From NCBI GenBank assembly GCA_020625635.1, contig JAHLBL010000101.1, positions 1-6,335 on the forward strand: 6,335 nt of DNA. Reading direction: 5' to 3'. This DNA comes from a bacterium (GTDB lineage Bacteria > Bacillota > Clostridia > Oscillospirales > Acutalibacteraceae). The notes beneath the pieces are model-generated. The model was not told the origin of the DNA and made no database searches. It saw only the letters and a program-made list of their open reading frames with translations. Positions 5,082 through 6,335 of the stretch are shown here, piece after piece (the first letter of the stretch is position 1; every line of letters begins with the position of its first letter). Made by a program: the position numbers and the translations under genes.

Positions 5082-5456
5082 ATGGACAAAAAAGAGCTTG
5101 CGGTAAGATACAAGCACAACGGCTGCAACTGCTGTCAGGCTGTGCTCGCGGCTTATGCCGAGGAGCTCGGAATCAGCTTGGAGTACGCAAAAAAACTCGG
5201 CTCGGCTTTCGGCGCGGGTATGGGCGGAATGCAGGGCAACTGCGGCGCGCTTATCGGAGCCGAGATGGTGCTCGGGCTCAAGGAATACAACGGCAGGTCG
5301 GTTACGGGAAAATCGAGAACGCTTTTCACCGAGTTTGCCGAAAAATGCAAGGGCACAATCTGCATCGACCTTAAAGGTGTACTTACTGGAAAGATGCTCT
5401 GCTCATGTGACAACTGTGTCAGAAACGCCGTTGAAGCACTGGAGAACGTTTTATAA
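5082..5456 (+). CDS. C_GCAxxG_C_C family putative redox-active protein
   Basis: This 124-residue soluble protein has nine Cys (15, 17, 18, 54, 89, 94, 107, 109, 112). It matches the putative redox-active family with four conserved Cys and a CGAxxG motif: NGCNCCQAVL near the N terminus, a glycine-rich GAGMGGMQGNCGALIGA (about 44-60) with CGALIG at 54-59, and KCKGTICIDLKG plus LCSCDNCV in the C-terminal half. Some relatives carry selenocysteine at an N-terminal position; here the codons are ordinary Cys. The biochemical role of the family is not established; thiol redox or metal binding is likely. The start is ATG 5082-5084, with GGAGG (5070-5074) 7 bases upstream; an in-frame extension to 4917 would cover the promoter and terminator and is rejected. 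It stands alone between its own promoter and terminator. Confidence 0.88.
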   Translation: MDKKELAVRYKHNGCNCCQAVLAAYAEELGISLEYAKKLGSAFGAGMGGMQGNCGALIGAEMVLGLKEYNGRSVTGKSRTLFTEFAEKCKGTICIDLKGVLTGKMLCSCDNCVRNAVEALENVL

Positions 5457-5458
5457 GA

Positions 5459-5485
5459 AAAAGGCAGTCGCGCAGACTGCCTTTT
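5459..5485. terminator. Bidirectional terminator between convergent genes
   Basis: A perfect 11-bp stem, AAAAGGCAGTC (5459-5469) and GACTGCCTTTT (5475-5485), surrounds the 5-base loop GCGCA. It is 2 bases after the Cys-rich gene stop and 28 bases after the phosphoribosyltransferase stop. The stem ends in T-runs on both strands (TTTT on plus, TTTTT then CTT on minus), so it can end both transcripts. Confidence 0.88.
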
Positions 5486-5513
5486 GTTATGTGAGTTAAT
5501 TGTGCCTTCTTGT

Positions 5514-6149
5514 TTAAAGAGCGGAATAACCGAAGCTGTTGACGAGAGCCTCTATCTTATGTCCGGACGCACAGAACGGACATCTGTGGGGCTTATAGCT
5601 CTGATAATCTCCGAGGTCGTTCGGGTTGAAGATAGAATGAACGGGATGACCGTCGCACTCCTCCACTGTGGCGAAAATCGCGGATACTCCGACGATGATA
5701 CCGCCGTAGTATTTAACGGCGTCGATTCCCGCGAGAGCGCTCTTTCCTGTCGTTACGGAAGCAGCGAGAATAAGCACGTGCTTACCCGCGATCATGGGGA
5801 TAAGATTATCACGGAAAATCATCTGACCGCCGCCGACATACTCGGGCGCCATAACGTAGATAGTCTGGTGAGCGTTGAGGTTTACGAAATTATCCTCGGT
5901 GAGCTCGTTCGCAACAAAAGCTCCGATAACCTCCGTGCCGTCAAGACAGATAATCGTATCGACAATAGTGTTTGCGCGGTAAGCGGAAACCATTTCCTTT
6001 GCTACGGCTTTTGCCTCGGAAAGACGGTTCTTCTGGGTTGTAACATCTATATAATAGTTTGTGTGACTGTGCATCGTAGCAAAGTGACCTTTACGCACTC
6101 GCAGGAACACATTCTTGTTTTTGGTACGGATTTTATACTCTCGTGACAT
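5514..6149 (-). CDS. Orotate phosphoribosyltransferase-like protein with altered PRPP loop
   Basis: The 211-residue protein has the type I phosphoribosyltransferase layout of orotate phosphoribosyltransferases (UMP synthesis, cytosol). A GHFATMHSHTNYYIDV segment (about 21-36) corresponds to the orotate-binding N-terminal region. The PRPP-loop region is VLILAASVTTGKSALAGI (about 125-142), where normal enzymes have two acidic residues before the VTTG turn; here they are Ala129-Ala130. A C-terminal CPFCASG (190-196) recalls the CPLC..G tail of Thermus-type PyrE. The missing acidic pair makes normal catalysis doubtful; it could be an atypical enzyme or a binding/regulatory relative, so I give no gene symbol. 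The start is ATG 6147-6149, with GGAGG 6 bases upstream; a longer frame to 6173 would include this site. It has its own promoter and no other pyrimidine genes in view. Confidence 0.8.
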   Translation of the reverse strand: MSREYKIRTKNKNVFLRVRKGHFATMHSHTNYYIDVTTQKNRLSEAKAVAKEMVSAYRANTIVDTIICLDGTEVIGAFVANELTEDNFVNLNAHQTIYVMAPEYVGGGQMIFRDNLIPMIAGKHVLILAASVTTGKSALAGIDAVKYYGGIIVGVSAIFATVEECDGHPVHSIFNPNDLGDYQSYKPHRCPFCASGHKIEALVNSFGYSAL

Positions 6150-6183
6150 AACAGACCTCCGAATTGAAATCATTTATGTAACA

Positions 6184-6212
6184 ATTGTACAACACATTTA
6201 TTATAAAATCAA
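6184..6212 (-). promoter_or_regulatory. Promoter of the phosphoribosyltransferase-like gene
   Basis: TTGATT (6207-6212) and TACAAT (6184-6189) lie 17 bp apart on the minus strand. The predicted start near 6177 gives a leader of about 28 bases, too short for a PyrR attenuator. The 8-bp palindrome ACAATTGT (6181-6188) overlaps the -10 and could be a protein site. Confidence 0.75.
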
Positions 6213-6223
6213 GCATAATTTTA

Positions 6224-6250
6224 GGGGCTGCTGACGCAGCCCCGTTTTTT
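6224..6250 (+). terminator. GC-rich hairpin with T-run on the plus strand
   Basis: A perfect 8-bp stem GGGGCTGC/GCAGCCCC with a TGAC loop (6224-6243) is followed on the plus strand by G and six T (6245-6250). On the minus strand it starts 5 bases after the stop of the partial gene, but is followed by TAAAATT rather than a U-run. It probably ends the minus-strand gene transcript, yet its best terminator form faces the other way. Confidence 0.65.
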
Positions 6251-6335
6251 ATAACACATTTAGTTTTATCTTTCCGTCCTCTACAGAGGCGTGAACTCCA
6301 GCGATATCACCGTCACGGTGAGCGATAATCTCGTT
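6249..6335 (-). CDS. C-terminal end of an unrecognised gene
   Basis: The minus strand holds an open frame from the right window edge to a TAA at 6249-6251. It gives a 28-residue tail that begins NEIIAHRDGDIAGVHA and ends in GKIKLNVL. The codon choice matches the neighbouring genes, and the stop is followed at once by a hairpin terminator, which supports a real gene end. The fragment is too short for me to name the family. Confidence 0.6.
   Translation of the reverse strand, partial: NEIIAHRDGDIAGVHASVEDGKIKLNVL

Noticed and set aside
5484..6146. 220-codon open frame on the plus strand
   Set aside because: It is the complement of the phosphoribosyltransferase-like gene and begins inside the bidirectional terminator, with no ribosome binding site.
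6150..6173. 8-residue extension of the phosphoribosyltransferase-like protein
   Set aside because: The extension includes the GGAGG that fits the ATG at 6147-6149, and it lies close to the predicted transcript start.

Overview
The window looks like chromosomal DNA from a Gram-positive anaerobe of the Clostridia, most likely an Oscillospiraceae/Ruminococcus-type gut bacterium. The clues are strong AAGG/GGAGG ribosome binding sites, consensus sigma-A promoters with AT-rich spacers, moderate-GC genes set in very AT-rich intergenic DNA, a CCA-encoding tRNA gene, and the mix of protein families (Nif11-like peptide, zinc-ribbon membrane protein, C_GCAxxG_C_C protein). The lineage is an inference from style, not from a marker gene.

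Layout. On the minus strand, read right to left: the end of an unrecognised gene (6249-6335, partial); an orotate-phosphoribosyltransferase-like protein (5514-6149); an XRE-type repressor (4217-4588); an apparent three-gene operon of a CPA2 cation/proton antiporter (2692-4038), a Nif11-leader-like small protein (2416-2691) and a zinc-ribbon membrane protein (1279-2373); then rpsO (876-1139) and the first 223 codons of pnp (1-671). On the plus strand there are only two genes: tRNA-Thr(CGT) at 4818-4893 and a small Cys-rich redox-type protein at 5082-5456. No mobile element or CRISPR array is visible.

How it works together. rpsO-pnp is the classic ribosomal protein S15/PNPase pair. Its two leaders carry clear RNA structure: two tandem hairpins with a compensatory base-pair change plus a third hairpin before rpsO, and a 10-bp helix that would bury the pnp ribosome binding site. 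The antiporter operon has its own promoter just downstream of the XRE gene. A 10-base word (TACCGCATAA) occurs at the probable transcription start of the antiporter and upstream of the XRE promoter, so the regulator may control both itself and the antiporter. The tRNA, the Cys-rich gene, the XRE gene and the phosphoribosyltransferase gene each have a recognisable promoter, and most are closed by an obvious hairpin terminator.

The items most worth a second look are the Nif11-like peptide in an antiporter operon without visible RiPP enzymes, the phosphoribosyltransferase whose usual acidic pair is Ala-Ala, the structured leaders of rpsO and pnp, and the shared box in the XRE/antiporter control regions. 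I do not see evidence for a wholly new multi-gene system.
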